Source: Microcoleus vaginatus HSN003 (GTDB lineage: Bacteria; Cyanobacteriota; Cyanobacteriia; Cyanobacteriales; Microcoleaceae). From it: DNA of 64,000 bases. The notes below the pieces were generated by a model. The model made no database searches, was not told the DNA's origin, and saw only the letters and a list, made by a program, of their open reading frames with translations. This document shows, in pieces, positions 36,612 through 45,770 of the stretch (the first letter of the stretch is position 1; every line of letters starts with the position of its first letter). Both the position numbers and the translations under genes were made by a program. The stretch is from the NCBI RefSeq assembly GCF_022701255.1, contig NZ_CP031705.1:1873501-1937500 (forward strand). The letters run 5' to 3'.

Positions 36612-36899
36612 TTAACCCCACCGCGAATGCTGATAAGAAGCGTAGGTATCAAACAAAGCACCCACCAAACCGAAAGTTAAGCCGATAACTAAAAATCCCT
36701 GGAGTGGACAGCCGGTGCCGAAAGTAGCTAAGAACTGCAAAATTAGGTCTTCTCCAGAGCGACCCACCCCTTGGAGAGCAGGCACAAAGCCGAGCAGCGA
36801 AAAGCTAGTCAATCCCGCGCCGATTAACAATAAGGGGGCGACAAAGCTCAACAGGCTGGTCAGCAGTAGAGAGCGAAGAAAATTGGGAAAAATGCTCAT
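36612..36899 (-). CDS. Conserved small membrane protein (95 aa)
   Basis: A 95-residue protein with two strongly hydrophobic segments (LLTSLLSFVAPLLLIGAGLT and FLVIGLTFGLVGALF), so it probably spans the membrane twice, with a short polar end YASYQHSRWG. I recognise it as a type of short membrane protein found in cyanobacteria but can assign no function. It is divergent from the MlaE-type permease gene. Confidence 0.6.
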   Translation of the reverse strand: MSIFPNFLRSLLLTSLLSFVAPLLLIGAGLTSFSLLGFVPALQGVGRSGEDLILQFLATFGTGCPLQGFLVIGLTFGLVGALFDTYASYQHSRWG

Positions 36900-37085
36900 A
36901 AGAGTCAGTAAATTCAGCTAAACTGCCGAAAGGTACAAGCAAACAAAACTTGTCCTTTTCTACGATAGGCAGCGATCGCCCTCAGTGGCCAGTTCTGTCA
37001 GAAATCTTAAATGTTATAGAAAAAACTTGTTTAAGATTTGTAGATAGATTTCATTTTTTGCAGTTGTTCTATACTCGAAATCCCC

Positions 37086-37880
37086 TTGAGCACCACTACA
37101 TCTTCGAGCCTCAGTTTGTGGAGTCAGCGGTTGCTGGCAGCAGCTTTATTGGGCGGCCAAGTCATGCTGCACTTGCTGAAGGGCAAAATTCACCGTCGCA
37201 ACACCATCGACCAAATGGCAGCAGTCGGCCCGGAATCTCTGCTGATTGCTTTGCTGACTGCGGGTTTTGTCGGCATGGTATTTACTATTCAGGTAGCCAG
37301 GGAGTTTATTAACCTCGGTGCCGCCAATGTCGTAGGTGGCGTTTTGGCTTTGTCTTTGACTCGCGAGCTCGGCCCCGTCTTAACAGCCGTCATCGTGACG
37401 GGACGGGTAGGTTCGGCTTTTGCAGCGGAAATCGGCACAATGCAGGTAACAGAGCAGATAGATGCCCTGCTGATGCTCAGAACAGACCCGATCGACTATT
37501 TAGTCATTCCCCGCGTCCTGGCTTGCTGCTTGATGCTGCCAATTTTAACCATCATGTGTCTCGTCACCGGCGTCCTCGGCGGACTGCTGATTGCTACGAC
37601 GATGTACGGCATCTCTCAAAGCGTGTTTTTAGAATCAGTCCGCAATTTCCTGAGTCTGTGGGATATTTGCAGCGCGGCAATTAAGGCTGTTGTGTTCGGT
37701 GGTTTGATTGCCGTAATCGGCACTAGCTGGGGTTTGACTACCACCGGCGGGGCAAAAGGCGTCGGTCAATCGACTACCACGGCGGTGGTAACAGCTTTGC
37801 TGGCTATTTTTATTGTGAACTTTTTCATGACTTGGCTGATGTTTCAGGGGACGGGTTCTAGCGTACTCAAAGGCTTGTAA
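37086..37880 (+). CDS. mlaE: MlaE/Ycf63-family ABC lipid permease
   Basis: A 264-residue integral membrane protein with about five or six helices. Family landmarks are the permease motif ELGPVLTAVIVTGRVGSAFAAEIGTM, EQIDALLMLRTDPIDYLVIPR and GGAKGVGQSTTTAVV near the C-terminus. MlaE-type permeases move phospholipids between membranes; plastid relatives (TGD1) import lipids for thylakoids. The start is TTG (37086); no in-frame ATG precedes the conserved part. ATPase and MCE partners are not encoded nearby. DUF3119 and DUF3086 genes follow in the same direction. Confidence 0.92.
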   Translation: MSTTTSSSLSLWSQRLLAAALLGGQVMLHLLKGKIHRRNTIDQMAAVGPESLLIALLTAGFVGMVFTIQVAREFINLGAANVVGGVLALSLTRELGPVLTAVIVTGRVGSAFAAEIGTMQVTEQIDALLMLRTDPIDYLVIPRVLACCLMLPILTIMCLVTGVLGGLLIATTMYGISQSVFLESVRNFLSLWDICSAAIKAVVFGGLIAVIGTSWGLTTTGGAKGVGQSTTTAVVTALLAIFIVNFFMTWLMFQGTGSSVLKGL

Positions 37881-37943
37881 GCTAGGAAACAGATAAAATA
37901 TGAATAATCGGCAACATTCGTTTACTACCCTTGATTTAAACCC

Positions 37944-38336
37944 GTGAATACCACTGCCTCTTCGACTGCGCCGACAAATACGATCGAACTCGCTCCGAGT
38001 TATGCGATTCCCCTAGTCCTGGTACTGGCGGCCCTACCGCTGCTGTTCGTGCAGAAGTGGGCGAGTTTGCCACTTTCACTGTTCGGCTTGTTTCTGATGT
38101 ACCAAGCCGCCACCATCCGGCTACAATTTACCCCAACAGATTTGGACATTTATCGATCGTCCAACTTAATCCGCCGCTTTCCTTACCGAGAATGGCAAAA
38201 TTGGCGGATATTTTGGCCCGCTGTGCCGATTTTGTTTTATTTCAAAGAAATTAACAGCATTCACTTTCTGCCGGTTCTGTTCGATCGTAAAATGCTACAG
38301 ACCTGCTTAGAACAGCGCTGTCCCCGTCAAGACTAA
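37944..38336 (+). CDS. DUF3119 family protein
   Basis: A 130-residue protein with a GTG start (37944). A polar N-terminus is followed by two hydrophobic segments (YAIPLVLVLAALPLLFVQKW and LPLSLFGLFLMYQAATI), then a soluble PH-like region (LQFTPTDLDIYRSSNLIRRF, EINSIHFLPVLFD). DUF3119 proteins are restricted to cyanobacteria and plastid-bearing lineages, and this family commonly neighbours the MlaE-type permease. Its function is unknown; a helper role in membrane lipid transport is inferred. Confidence 0.8.
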   Translation: MNTTASSTAPTNTIELAPSYAIPLVLVLAALPLLFVQKWASLPLSLFGLFLMYQAATIRLQFTPTDLDIYRSSNLIRRFPYREWQNWRIFWPAVPILFYFKEINSIHFLPVLFDRKMLQTCLEQRCPRQD

Positions 38337-38394
38337 AAAAGTTGTTAATTTTTAATTTTTAACTTTTCCGTGCCCACGCCGAACAAAATTTCCC

Positions 38395-39726
38395 ATGAAT
38401 TCAGACGAATCTCCAACCCAAGAACCGCAACCACAACCAGCCGCCCCAAGGGGTGCCGGCGAAGTCGATTTACCCGTGAATGAGAGGGAGTACCAACTTC
38501 TATCTCAAACAGAGGATTTGTGGAGCGACGAAAATGAGCTGCCGGCCCAACTCCCGCCAGAAACAGACCCGCCCCTGGACGAGGAAGATGCCGAAATCGC
38601 CCAATTCGTGGACGAAGCAGGCGCAATCGCCCAAATTCCGCCCAACACCGACGATGGCGAATCAGAAAGCCCGATCGCTCAAATCGAGATTCCCACAGAC
38701 TCCCAGCCAACAGCAACCCCAGAAACGGTAACGCACATCCAAGAAAATGTTACCGAACAGTTGGCACAGAGAGTCAAAGAATTGCAGCAGCAAGAACAAA
38801 ATTTGACTGAAAAAATTGCCGCCTTGGAAGCCGACAAAGCCAATGCTATAGAAGCGTTGGGCGAGACTCAAGCATCGATCGGGCGTTTGGTACAAGACGG
38901 CTTGATTCAACTAGATCACCGCAAACAAGCGCTGCAAATCGAAGTAGAAAAACTCGAACGCCGGCGCGATCGAATTCAAAAGGAAATGCGAACCACTTTT
39001 GCCGGCGTTTCCCAAGATTTAGCAATTCGAGTCCAGGGTTTCAAAGACTATTTAGTAGGCAGTTTGCAGGATTTGGCCGCTACCGCCGAACTCTTAGATT
39101 TGACCCCACCGGTGCAAGAGACACCCAAGCAAAGTCCTGCTGAGGAGTTTCAATCCTCAGCACCGGTAAATCCCAAATTTGCCGAACAAGGATTTCAAGA
39201 ACAAGTCAAACAAATTCGCCGCACCCTCGATCAATATCGCACTCTCCCCGACTACTACGGCCCGCCTTGGCAACTCCGCCGCACTTTTGAACCCATCCAC
39301 GCGGAACGAGTTTCTAACTGGTTTTTCACTCAAGGAGGAAGGGGTGCTTTGCGGACTATGGGTTCGCGCTTGCAAAATATCTTGATTACTTCGACAATTA
39401 TTTCTGTACTCAGAAGCGTCTACGGTGGACGGGTGCGAACTTTGGTACTGGCCAACAGTCCCGAACGTTTGGGAGAGTGGCGCCGGGGTTTGCAGGACTG
39501 TTTGGGCATTACTCGCAACGATTTTGGCCCGGAACGGGGGATTATTATGTTTGAGTCTGCGGAAGCTTTGGCTCAAAAAGCCGATCGACTGGTGAAAGAT
39601 GGCAAATTGCCGCTAATTGTCATTGATGAAACTGAGGATTTAATTAGTTTGTCACTGCTGCAATTTCCGCTGTGGTTGGCCTTTGCTTCTGACCCGCAAA
39701 GTTTGACGACTGCTAAGGATTTTTGA
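38395..39726 (+). CDS. DUF3086 family protein
   Basis: A 443-residue soluble protein. The first 120 residues are acidic and Pro/Gln-rich. A long coiled coil at ~115-200 (LAQRVKELQQQEQNLTEKIA) is followed by a conserved C-terminal globular DUF3086 domain (~270-440: LPDYYGPPWQLRRTFEPIHA, WFFTQGGRGALRTMGSR). Cyanobacterial in distribution, function unknown. It stands 58 bases after the DUF3119 gene and is probably in the same operon as mlaE. Confidence 0.8.
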   Translation: MNSDESPTQEPQPQPAAPRGAGEVDLPVNEREYQLLSQTEDLWSDENELPAQLPPETDPPLDEEDAEIAQFVDEAGAIAQIPPNTDDGESESPIAQIEIPTDSQPTATPETVTHIQENVTEQLAQRVKELQQQEQNLTEKIAALEADKANAIEALGETQASIGRLVQDGLIQLDHRKQALQIEVEKLERRRDRIQKEMRTTFAGVSQDLAIRVQGFKDYLVGSLQDLAATAELLDLTPPVQETPKQSPAEEFQSSAPVNPKFAEQGFQEQVKQIRRTLDQYRTLPDYYGPPWQLRRTFEPIHAERVSNWFFTQGGRGALRTMGSRLQNILITSTIISVLRSVYGGRVRTLVLANSPERLGEWRRGLQDCLGITRNDFGPERGIIMFESAEALAQKADRLVKDGKLPLIVIDETEDLISLSLLQFPLWLAFASDPQSLTTAKDF

Positions 39727-39728
39727 TT

Positions 39729-39785
39729 GGGTAATTGGTAATTGGTAATTGGTAATTGCTAATTAGTAATTGCTAATTGCTAATT
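39729..39785. repeat. TAATTGG/TAATTGC heptamer array
   Basis: Consecutive TAATTGG units degrade into TAATTGC and TAATTAG units across 57 bases between the DUF3086 stop and plsY. It is the same class of short tandem repeat as the AACAGTC array. Confidence 0.85.
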
Positions 39786-39839
39786 ATGGTAGGGGAAAGG
39801 TTGCAAATTTTAAAAGTACACGAAATATCAAATTAAAAA

Positions 39840-40520
39840 ATGGCTAGCTGGATAATTTTAAATGGCGCATTGCTAATAGCAGCTTATTTGCTGGGTTCGA
39901 TTCCGACTGGGTACGCCTTGGGGAAATGGATGCTAGGAATTGATATTCGAGAGGTTGGTTCGGGTTCGACGGGTGCGACTAACGTACTGAGGACTTTGGG
40001 AAAGTGGCCGGGGTTGGGGGTGTTGCTGGTGGACGTGTTGAAGGGGGTAAGTGCGATCGTCCTAATCCGCTACATTTACTCTCTCACTTTTACCCAGCAG
40101 CTAGCAACCGCCGCAGGTTTAGAAAATACTGCAACTGTCATCCCTTGGATGGCAACTTTGGCTGGTTTCTCTGCTGTTTTGGGCCACAGCAAATCAATCT
40201 GGCTGGGGTTTAGTGGCGGTAAATCTGTGGCTACGAGTTTGGGAGTTTTGCTGGGTTTGTACTGGCCAGTTGGTTTGGGAACTTTCGGAATTTTCGGGAT
40301 AGTATTTGCGGTGTCGCGAATTGTTTCTTTAAGTTCGATTATCGGAGCAATTAGCGTTGCTGGATTGATGTTTGCTTTACACCAGCCGCTGGCTTATGTA
40401 TTGTTTGGAATTGCGGGCGGTGTATTTGTAATTGTGCGGCATCGGAGCAATATTCAGCGGCTGTTAAATGGTACGGAACCGAGGATTGGAGAGAAATTGG
40501 AAACAGCAGCTAGCGAGTGA
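39840..40520 (+). CDS. plsY: PlsY glycerol-3-phosphate acyltransferase
   Basis: A 226-residue membrane enzyme that transfers the acyl group from acyl-phosphate to glycerol-3-phosphate, the first step of phospholipid synthesis. The three PlsY motifs are present: LLGSIPTGYALGKW with GSGSTGATNVLRTLG, GHSKSIWLGFSGGKSVATSLG, and the C-terminal VIVRHRSNIQRLLNGTEPRI. About five transmembrane helices. Its place beside a lipid permease operon fits membrane lipid metabolism. Confidence 0.95.
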   Translation: MASWIILNGALLIAAYLLGSIPTGYALGKWMLGIDIREVGSGSTGATNVLRTLGKWPGLGVLLVDVLKGVSAIVLIRYIYSLTFTQQLATAAGLENTATVIPWMATLAGFSAVLGHSKSIWLGFSGGKSVATSLGVLLGLYWPVGLGTFGIFGIVFAVSRIVSLSSIIGAISVAGLMFALHQPLAYVLFGIAGGVFVIVRHRSNIQRLLNGTEPRIGEKLETAASE

Positions 40521-40630
40521 TAAGTAGTTCCATTTTCTCCCCAATCTTCGATAAATAAACCCACAATTTCCTGTAAGTTAGCTCTGTCAAATCCGGCTTT
40601 TGTAGGATGTGTTGCAACGCATCCTCAAGC

Positions 40631-41419
40631 TCAGAATCCCTGAACAGAGATAATGCTGTTTTGGAGTTCACTAGGCGTTACACTATCAACAAAACCTATT
40701 AAATCTCCTGAATTCCTGACTCTGATGAGCGTCCCTGAAGTCACAGCAGTTGAAGGACTTAAGTAATCTTCTGAGACAGTGAGTTTCGCAGCTTCTGAAA
40801 AATCAAAATCTTCTAACAGCAACACATCTGTCAAGTTTTCCAAAACTACATCGTTAACAGTCAAACCGTCTGTTAATCCAATCCGATCTAAACCGACTCG
40901 GAAATCTCTAAAGTAATCGGCATTTTTGATATCAGTAACTCCTGACTCTAGTTGCAGGACGTACAAGTTACTTCCACTGGTTTTAGGCGAATAACCACCA
41001 TCCTTCACATTTGAAAAATAGTCTCGACCAAAACCTCCAATCAGAGTGTCATTCCCGTTACCGCTGTATAAAATATCATTTCCTCTACCTCCCCATACAA
41101 TATCATCTCCTGCTTCAGCGAGAATCCAATCTGCATCTTGACCACCGATCAAACTGTCATTTCCCTCGCCTCCCCATAAGTCATCTTTCCCTTTTCCCCC
41201 AAATAAAGAATCGTTGCCAGAATATCCTAGTAGCGAATCTTCTCCGTCATTGCCAAATATTAAATCATTACTTGTCCAGCCGTATACTGTATCGTCACCT
41301 CCCAACATCCAAACTCCGGAAGGGAAATTAGCCGTATTTTGGAACAGTAAATCAGCGTATTCGGATGTATTGTCGCCAATTAATCGAGGCACTCCTGATG
41401 GATCTGTTTGTAAAGCCAT
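40631..41419 (-). CDS. RTX/hemolysin-type calcium-binding protein
   Basis: A 262-residue protein from ATG 41419 ([15 protein letters not shown]); a TTG 21 codons upstream gives a longer form that is less likely. About ten tandem nonapeptides of the GGxGxDxhx type ([36 protein letters not shown] and others) form a calcium-binding beta-roll. The last ~110 residues ([20 protein letters not shown]) resemble the C-terminal secretion part of cyanobacterial RTX proteins. It is probably a type I-secreted surface or matrix protein. No exporter is adjacent. Confidence 0.88.
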   Translation of the reverse strand: MALQTDPSGVPRLIGDNTSEYADLLFQNTANFPSGVWMLGGDDTVYGWTSNDLIFGNDGEDSLLGYSGNDSLFGGKGKDDLWGGEGNDSLIGGQDADWILAEAGDDIVWGGRGNDILYSGNGNDTLIGGFGRDYFSNVKDGGYSPKTSGSNLYVLQLESGVTDIKNADYFRDFRVGLDRIGLTDGLTVNDVVLENLTDVLLLEDFDFSEAAKLTVSEDYLSPSTAVTSGTLIRVRNSGDLIGFVDSVTPSELQNSIISVQGF

Positions 41420-41492
41420 AAAATATTGTGTTCCTAAAATCTCAGATGCCAAGATTATAAAATAAGCCACTCTCAAAGTCAATTCATATATT

Positions 41493-41538
41493 CATAACTT
41501 TGAGTTCATAAAAGTCATAACTTTGAGTTCATAAAAGT
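41493..41538. repeat. Two 23-bp direct repeats
   Basis: CATAACTTTGAGTTCATAAA plus AGT occurs twice without a gap (41493-41515 and 41516-41538) and is followed by CAT. It lies between the divergent RTX and kinase genes. It could be a regulator-binding tandem or a slippage product. Confidence 0.9.
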
Positions 41539-41597
41539 CATATTTGTGGTACGATAGACACCAACGAGTGCAGCGAGTCAAGGCCTTGTAAAAATTT

Positions 41598-43961
41598 ATG
41601 TGTCTGAATCCAGGGGATATTCTGCGCGATCGCTACCAAATTATCGGTCAATTAGGTGAGGGAGGATTTGCCCGAACCTATACGGCTAACGACGCTTTGG
41701 GCAGCCCCGAAAATCCCCTTTGCGTCGTCAAGGAAATTGGGCCTCCTCAATCGAACGATCCCGATGTTTTGCACAGGGCACAGGTGCAATTTGAAACAGA
41801 AGCTGAATCCCTGATATCTCTGGAGCAGTGCCCGCGCATTCCCAGGTTAATCGAGCACTTTCAAGAACAGGGAAGATTTTACTTAATTCAAGAATATATT
41901 GCAGGAAATCCGCTGAACAAAGAGATCGGTTCAGGCAGGCTGTTTAGGGAATCAGAAGTTATTGATTTATTGCAGGACATTTTAGAAGTTTTAGATTGCG
42001 TCCACAAAAAACATATTATTCACCGCGATATTAAACCGTCAAACTTAATCCGGTGCAACCGCTCCGGCAAAATTGCCGTTATTGACTTTGGGGCAGTCAA
42101 AGGTATTAGCAATTTGGCGATTCAGGGCGGTCAAATAACTCAAACTCGTGTCATCGGTACAGATGGTTATATGCCGGCCGAACAGTGGAAAAATCAGCCC
42201 AGATTTAACAGCGATATCTATGCTGTGGGAATCATCGCCATTCAAGCGATCGCAGGTTTAGATATTGAAGACTTTTTAAATCATAAAAAAACTGGGGAAC
42301 TTGTCTGGCACTACTCAACTGACGATCGCCCGATGAGAAAAATTAACAGCAAACTGGAAAAAATTTTAAACAAGATGGTGCGCTACCACTTTAACGATCG
42401 CTATCAATCCGCTGCTGAAGTGTTACAGGATTTGCGATCGGTGGTGGTATCGCCCTCACCGCCGATTGAGACTGCGGCGCAGGTGGGAGTGGAATATTCG
42501 ATCGCCAGTGACCGCAGGACACCTGTGGACTCAAACCCTCGTTTAGTCCTCCCAGATAATTTAAGTGCCGGAGAAAGAATTCTCTTTACCAGTTCTCGTC
42601 CTCGGTTAAAGCAAAGAGGAGTTGAAAAATTTGCAGCTTCAAATTCAGAGCAAGCTTTTAATTTATTCAAACAATCGTGGCATACAGAATACGGCAAAGA
42701 TCCAGAAACTTTAGTTTACCTGAACAATGCTTTTCTGGAGGTCAGCAACGCTCCTTATTACACAATTGCTGTAGCCATTCCCATTTGTGGGAGAAGGCCG
42801 GACAGTTTTGCTCTGCTTGGTGCTCAGGCAAAAGAATTTCTGCGCGGAGTGGCTCAAGCGCAAACAGAAGTTAATTTGGGGCTGTCCCATGCTAGCGATC
42901 GGGACTTTCCCGGTCGAGGTTTTTTACCAAGTCAAGCCATTAACGGCAAAGGACTTAAAGTAATTATTGCTGACGATGGGAATGATAAAAAAAAGGCAAA
43001 ACAAAGAGCAATTTCACTGGTAAATCAACCGGATATTTTAGCAGTTGTCGGTCACGCTAGCAGCGAGATGACGATGTACGCTGTAGATATTTACAATAAC
43101 AATAATCTGGTTTTGATGTCTCCGGGTGCAGCTACGGAAGAGCTGACAGATGAGCCGAAAAAATTTTTCTTTCGGACTCAATATACGAGCAGTTTAATCG
43201 CTAGAGATATAGCCGACTACCTCCTCGCAAAAAATCAAAAACAGGTAGCAATTTTATACAATCAGGAAAGCCCATTCAGCGCATCTTTTAAGGAAGAGTA
43301 CACAACGTATTTTCGAGACCGCCAAGGGGGAAAAATAGTCTGGATTCGCGATTTCGATTTATTTAAAACAGACTTCAACGCCCAAAGAGCGATCGAGGAA
43401 ATCCAGGCGAACGCAGAAACTGCGATCGTGTTAGTTCCAGACCCTCATGTTACGGGAGCCTTAGACAGCGCATTTGAGATAATAAAACTTAACGCCGATC
43501 GCAATTGGATTGCCGGGGCATGGATGCTGATGTGTCCGCAAATGTTAGAATTTGTATCTGGGCAACCGCAAAAGTTGTTTAAAAAACTAATCCTTTCTGT
43601 CGGCTGGCATCCATTAAACAGCCCCAACAAAGAATTTCCTCAACAGGCTCGATCGCTGTGGGGAGAAGAGGGAAATACTCGTATAGCTTCAGGTTACGAT
43701 GCAGCGCGCGCCCTCATAAAAGCATTGGAAATGCAGCAGGAACCCAGTCGCGAAGGAATGCAAAGAACGCTTTCATCTCCTGATTTTAGCGCTTGGGGAG
43801 CAACAGGAACCATTCAGTTTAACTCGCCGGAAAATGGCGATCGGAAAAATCATCCCAGCGATTTAGTACATATTGTAGAGTGTCCAAAAGAGCAGTTCGG
43901 CCTCGCTTTTGTTCCCGTCAAGTATCCGACAGCAGCAGCGGCAGGTTTAAATTGCGATTGA
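41598..43961 (+). CDS. Ser/Thr protein kinase fused to a type I periplasmic-binding-like domain
   Basis: A 787-residue protein. Residues 10-280 are a complete eukaryotic-type kinase: glycine loop GQLGEGGFARTY, Lys45 (VVKE), catalytic HRDIKPSN (D144) and DFGAVKG (D163). A linker follows. Residues ~390-775 match the receptor family of branched-chain amino-acid binding proteins (AVAIPICGRRPDSFALLGAQ, VVGHASSEMTMYAVDIYN, LVLMSPGAATEELTDE, SGYDAARALIKALEMQQ). I see no signal peptide and no transmembrane segment between the parts, so both should be cytosolic. It is probably a kinase controlled directly by an amphipathic ligand such as an amino acid; the ligand is unknown. Confidence 0.9.
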   Translation: MCLNPGDILRDRYQIIGQLGEGGFARTYTANDALGSPENPLCVVKEIGPPQSNDPDVLHRAQVQFETEAESLISLEQCPRIPRLIEHFQEQGRFYLIQEYIAGNPLNKEIGSGRLFRESEVIDLLQDILEVLDCVHKKHIIHRDIKPSNLIRCNRSGKIAVIDFGAVKGISNLAIQGGQITQTRVIGTDGYMPAEQWKNQPRFNSDIYAVGIIAIQAIAGLDIEDFLNHKKTGELVWHYSTDDRPMRKINSKLEKILNKMVRYHFNDRYQSAAEVLQDLRSVVVSPSPPIETAAQVGVEYSIASDRRTPVDSNPRLVLPDNLSAGERILFTSSRPRLKQRGVEKFAASNSEQAFNLFKQSWHTEYGKDPETLVYLNNAFLEVSNAPYYTIAVAIPICGRRPDSFALLGAQAKEFLRGVAQAQTEVNLGLSHASDRDFPGRGFLPSQAINGKGLKVIIADDGNDKKKAKQRAISLVNQPDILAVVGHASSEMTMYAVDIYNNNNLVLMSPGAATEELTDEPKKFFFRTQYTSSLIARDIADYLLAKNQKQVAILYNQESPFSASFKEEYTTYFRDRQGGKIVWIRDFDLFKTDFNAQRAIEEIQANAETAIVLVPDPHVTGALDSAFEIIKLNADRNWIAGAWMLMCPQMLEFVSGQPQKLFKKLILSVGWHPLNSPNKEFPQQARSLWGEEGNTRIASGYDAARALIKALEMQQEPSREGMQRTLSSPDFSAWGATGTIQFNSPENGDRKNHPSDLVHIVECPKEQFGLAFVPVKYPTAAAAGLNCD

Positions 43962-43997
43962 ACTCATTTCGGATTGTTTCTGTGCGTCATCCCTGAC

Positions 43998-44843
43998 TTA
44001 TTTCCCTAATTCTTGAGAACGCAAACAAGCTGCTTTCACGGCTTCGATTAGGGCCGATCGAAAGCCGCTACTCTCTAATTTAGCAATTCCCGCAATAGTC
44101 GTGCCGCCGGGACTTGTAACTTGATCTTTCAATTGTGCCGGGTGCATTCCCGTTTCTTGCATTAGCTTCGCCGTACCGAATACTGTTTGCAAAGCTAATT
44201 GAGAGGCGATCGCCCGTGGCAAACCTGCACAAACTCCGCCATCTGTCAATGCCTCAATCAAAATTGCTACATAACCAGGCCCGGAACCCGAAAGCCCCGT
44301 CACCGCATCCAGCATACTCTCAGGCACTTCTACCACTTCTCCCACGGCCTGAAAGATGCGCTTTACTAATTCTAAATCAGCCGGTTGCACGAGTTTTCCC
44401 GGAGCGATCGCGCTCATTCCCGCTCCTACCGTGGCCGGAGTATTCGGCATCACCCGCAGCACTCCCCGCCCGGGAAAAGCTGGTTCTAGCTTGCTGAGTG
44501 GCACTCCTGCCAAAATCGACACTACCAGCGCTTCTGGTTCGGAATTAGCCGTTTCTCCATTATTTCCCTGTTTGCGATCGGCCGCCACGGCCAACTCCAA
44601 AGCTACCGTATCAAAAACTTGCGGTTTAATCGCCAAAAACAGCACTTCTGTAGCGGCAGCAACTTCTAGATTGCTGGCTGTTGTTCCAATCCCGTAGGTT
44701 TCCGTCAAAAATTGGCGGCGTTGAAGTTGTGGGTCGCTCACCAATATTTCTGAAGGCAAATAAACTTTTTGTGCAATTAAGCGGGATAAGAGAGCTTCTC
44801 CCATTACCCCGCCGCCGATCGTACCAAATTTTATGTTTGTCAT
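43998..44843 (-). CDS. proC: Pyrroline-5-carboxylate reductase
   Basis: A 281-residue NAD(P)H-dependent enzyme for the last step of proline synthesis. The N-terminal Rossmann motif is GTIGGGVMGEALLSRL. The conserved C-terminal region is intact (VTGLSGSGPGYVAILIEALTDGGV, MHPAQLKDQVTSPGGTTIAGI). It is the last gene of the minus-strand cluster acpS-pipX-pipY-sepF-proC, separated from sepF by about 190 bases of short repeats. Confidence 0.96.
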   Translation of the reverse strand: MTNIKFGTIGGGVMGEALLSRLIAQKVYLPSEILVSDPQLQRRQFLTETYGIGTTASNLEVAAATEVLFLAIKPQVFDTVALELAVAADRKQGNNGETANSEPEALVVSILAGVPLSKLEPAFPGRGVLRVMPNTPATVGAGMSAIAPGKLVQPADLELVKRIFQAVGEVVEVPESMLDAVTGLSGSGPGYVAILIEALTDGGVCAGLPRAIASQLALQTVFGTAKLMQETGMHPAQLKDQVTSPGGTTIAGIAKLESSGFRSALIEAVKAACLRSQELGK

Positions 44844-44857
44844 TAGTCAGTTGTCAC

Positions 44858-45039
44858 TTGTCACATTTGAGTTATCAGTTGTCAGTTGTCAGTTGTCAGT
44901 TGTCATTGGTTACTTAGTTGTTAGCTAATGTTATTAATCCGCAGTGTTTATTCCACAGTTATTAGTTGTTAACTATTGACTACTGACTACTGACTACTGA
45001 CTACTCACCACTGTCAACTGACTACTAACTACTGACTAC
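44858..45039. repeat. CAGTTGT and GACTACT heptamer-rich spacer
   Basis: Tandem CAGTTGT units at ~44872-44907 and GACTACT units at ~44978-45037 fill the proC-sepF spacer; the second array reaches the end of sepF. Confidence 0.85.
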
Positions 45040-45653
45040 TGAGCGACTGGAGCTTGTTCTGCCGGCCAGACTGTCGGTGCAGGAGCAGCAGGACGAGGGC
45101 GTCCTTGGGCTGGAGGCACTTCGTGAACCACACCAGACTGAGTTCTCACCTGCACGCAGCTAGGCGTAAACAAGAAAATACTTTCGCCAATTCGCTCTTG
45201 ATGACCGTCCAGGGCATAAGTACCGCCCGCCACAAAGTCCACAGCTCTTTGCGCTTGGTCTGGGTCCATCACCGTCAGGTTCAAAACCACAGACTTCCGT
45301 TCCTTAAGGGCTCGAATTGCTGCCGGCATCTCTTCAAAAGTGCGCGGCTCCATTACTACTACTTCCGAAATCCCGTTCATAGCTCCAGGCATTCCAATCA
45401 CGTTATTCATTACTGACCCTACTCCCCCGGTTGGTGCAACGACATCCATACCTGTCGATCCTACTACTGACCGCTCTCGCATTCTACGATTTTGACGACG
45501 TTCTTCTTCGGCTGCTGCGACGGCAGCGGGGTTCGGTTCAGGCGCTGGGTAGAAGTTCTGATAGCGCTCCCCTTCGGTTTCGTCGTACACGTCATCGTAC
45601 TCAGGCTCATTGTTGATGCCTACAAAATCTCGCAGTTTAGAAAAAATATTCAT
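45036..45653 (-). CDS. sepF: Cell division protein SepF (Cdv2)
   Basis: A 205-residue cytosolic protein that tethers FtsZ to the membrane. The N-terminal amphipathic helix is [12 protein letters not shown]. An acidic/Arg-rich linker and then the conserved SepF core follow ([59 protein letters not shown]). The Pro/Ala-rich tail ends in the 45036-45100 region. It is linked in order with pipY and proC, as in many cyanobacteria and Gram-positives. Confidence 0.95.
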   Translation of the reverse strand: MNIFSKLRDFVGINNEPEYDDVYDETEGERYQNFYPAPEPNPAAVAAAEEERRQNRRMRERSVVGSTGMDVVAPTGGVGSVMNNVIGMPGAMNGISEVVVMEPRTFEEMPAAIRALKERKSVVLNLTVMDPDQAQRAVDFVAGGTYALDGHQERIGESIFLFTPSCVQVRTQSGVVHEVPPAQGRPRPAAPAPTVWPAEQAPVAQ

Positions 45654-45770
45654 GATTCACTCTCCTTCACGACTTTGCTGCCCCGACTATACTCGCGTCG
45701 CGCGTTAGTCGCGGGTGGCTGACTACTATATATTTAACCTAAATTGTCTTTATTAGAAGATTTCAATTAT

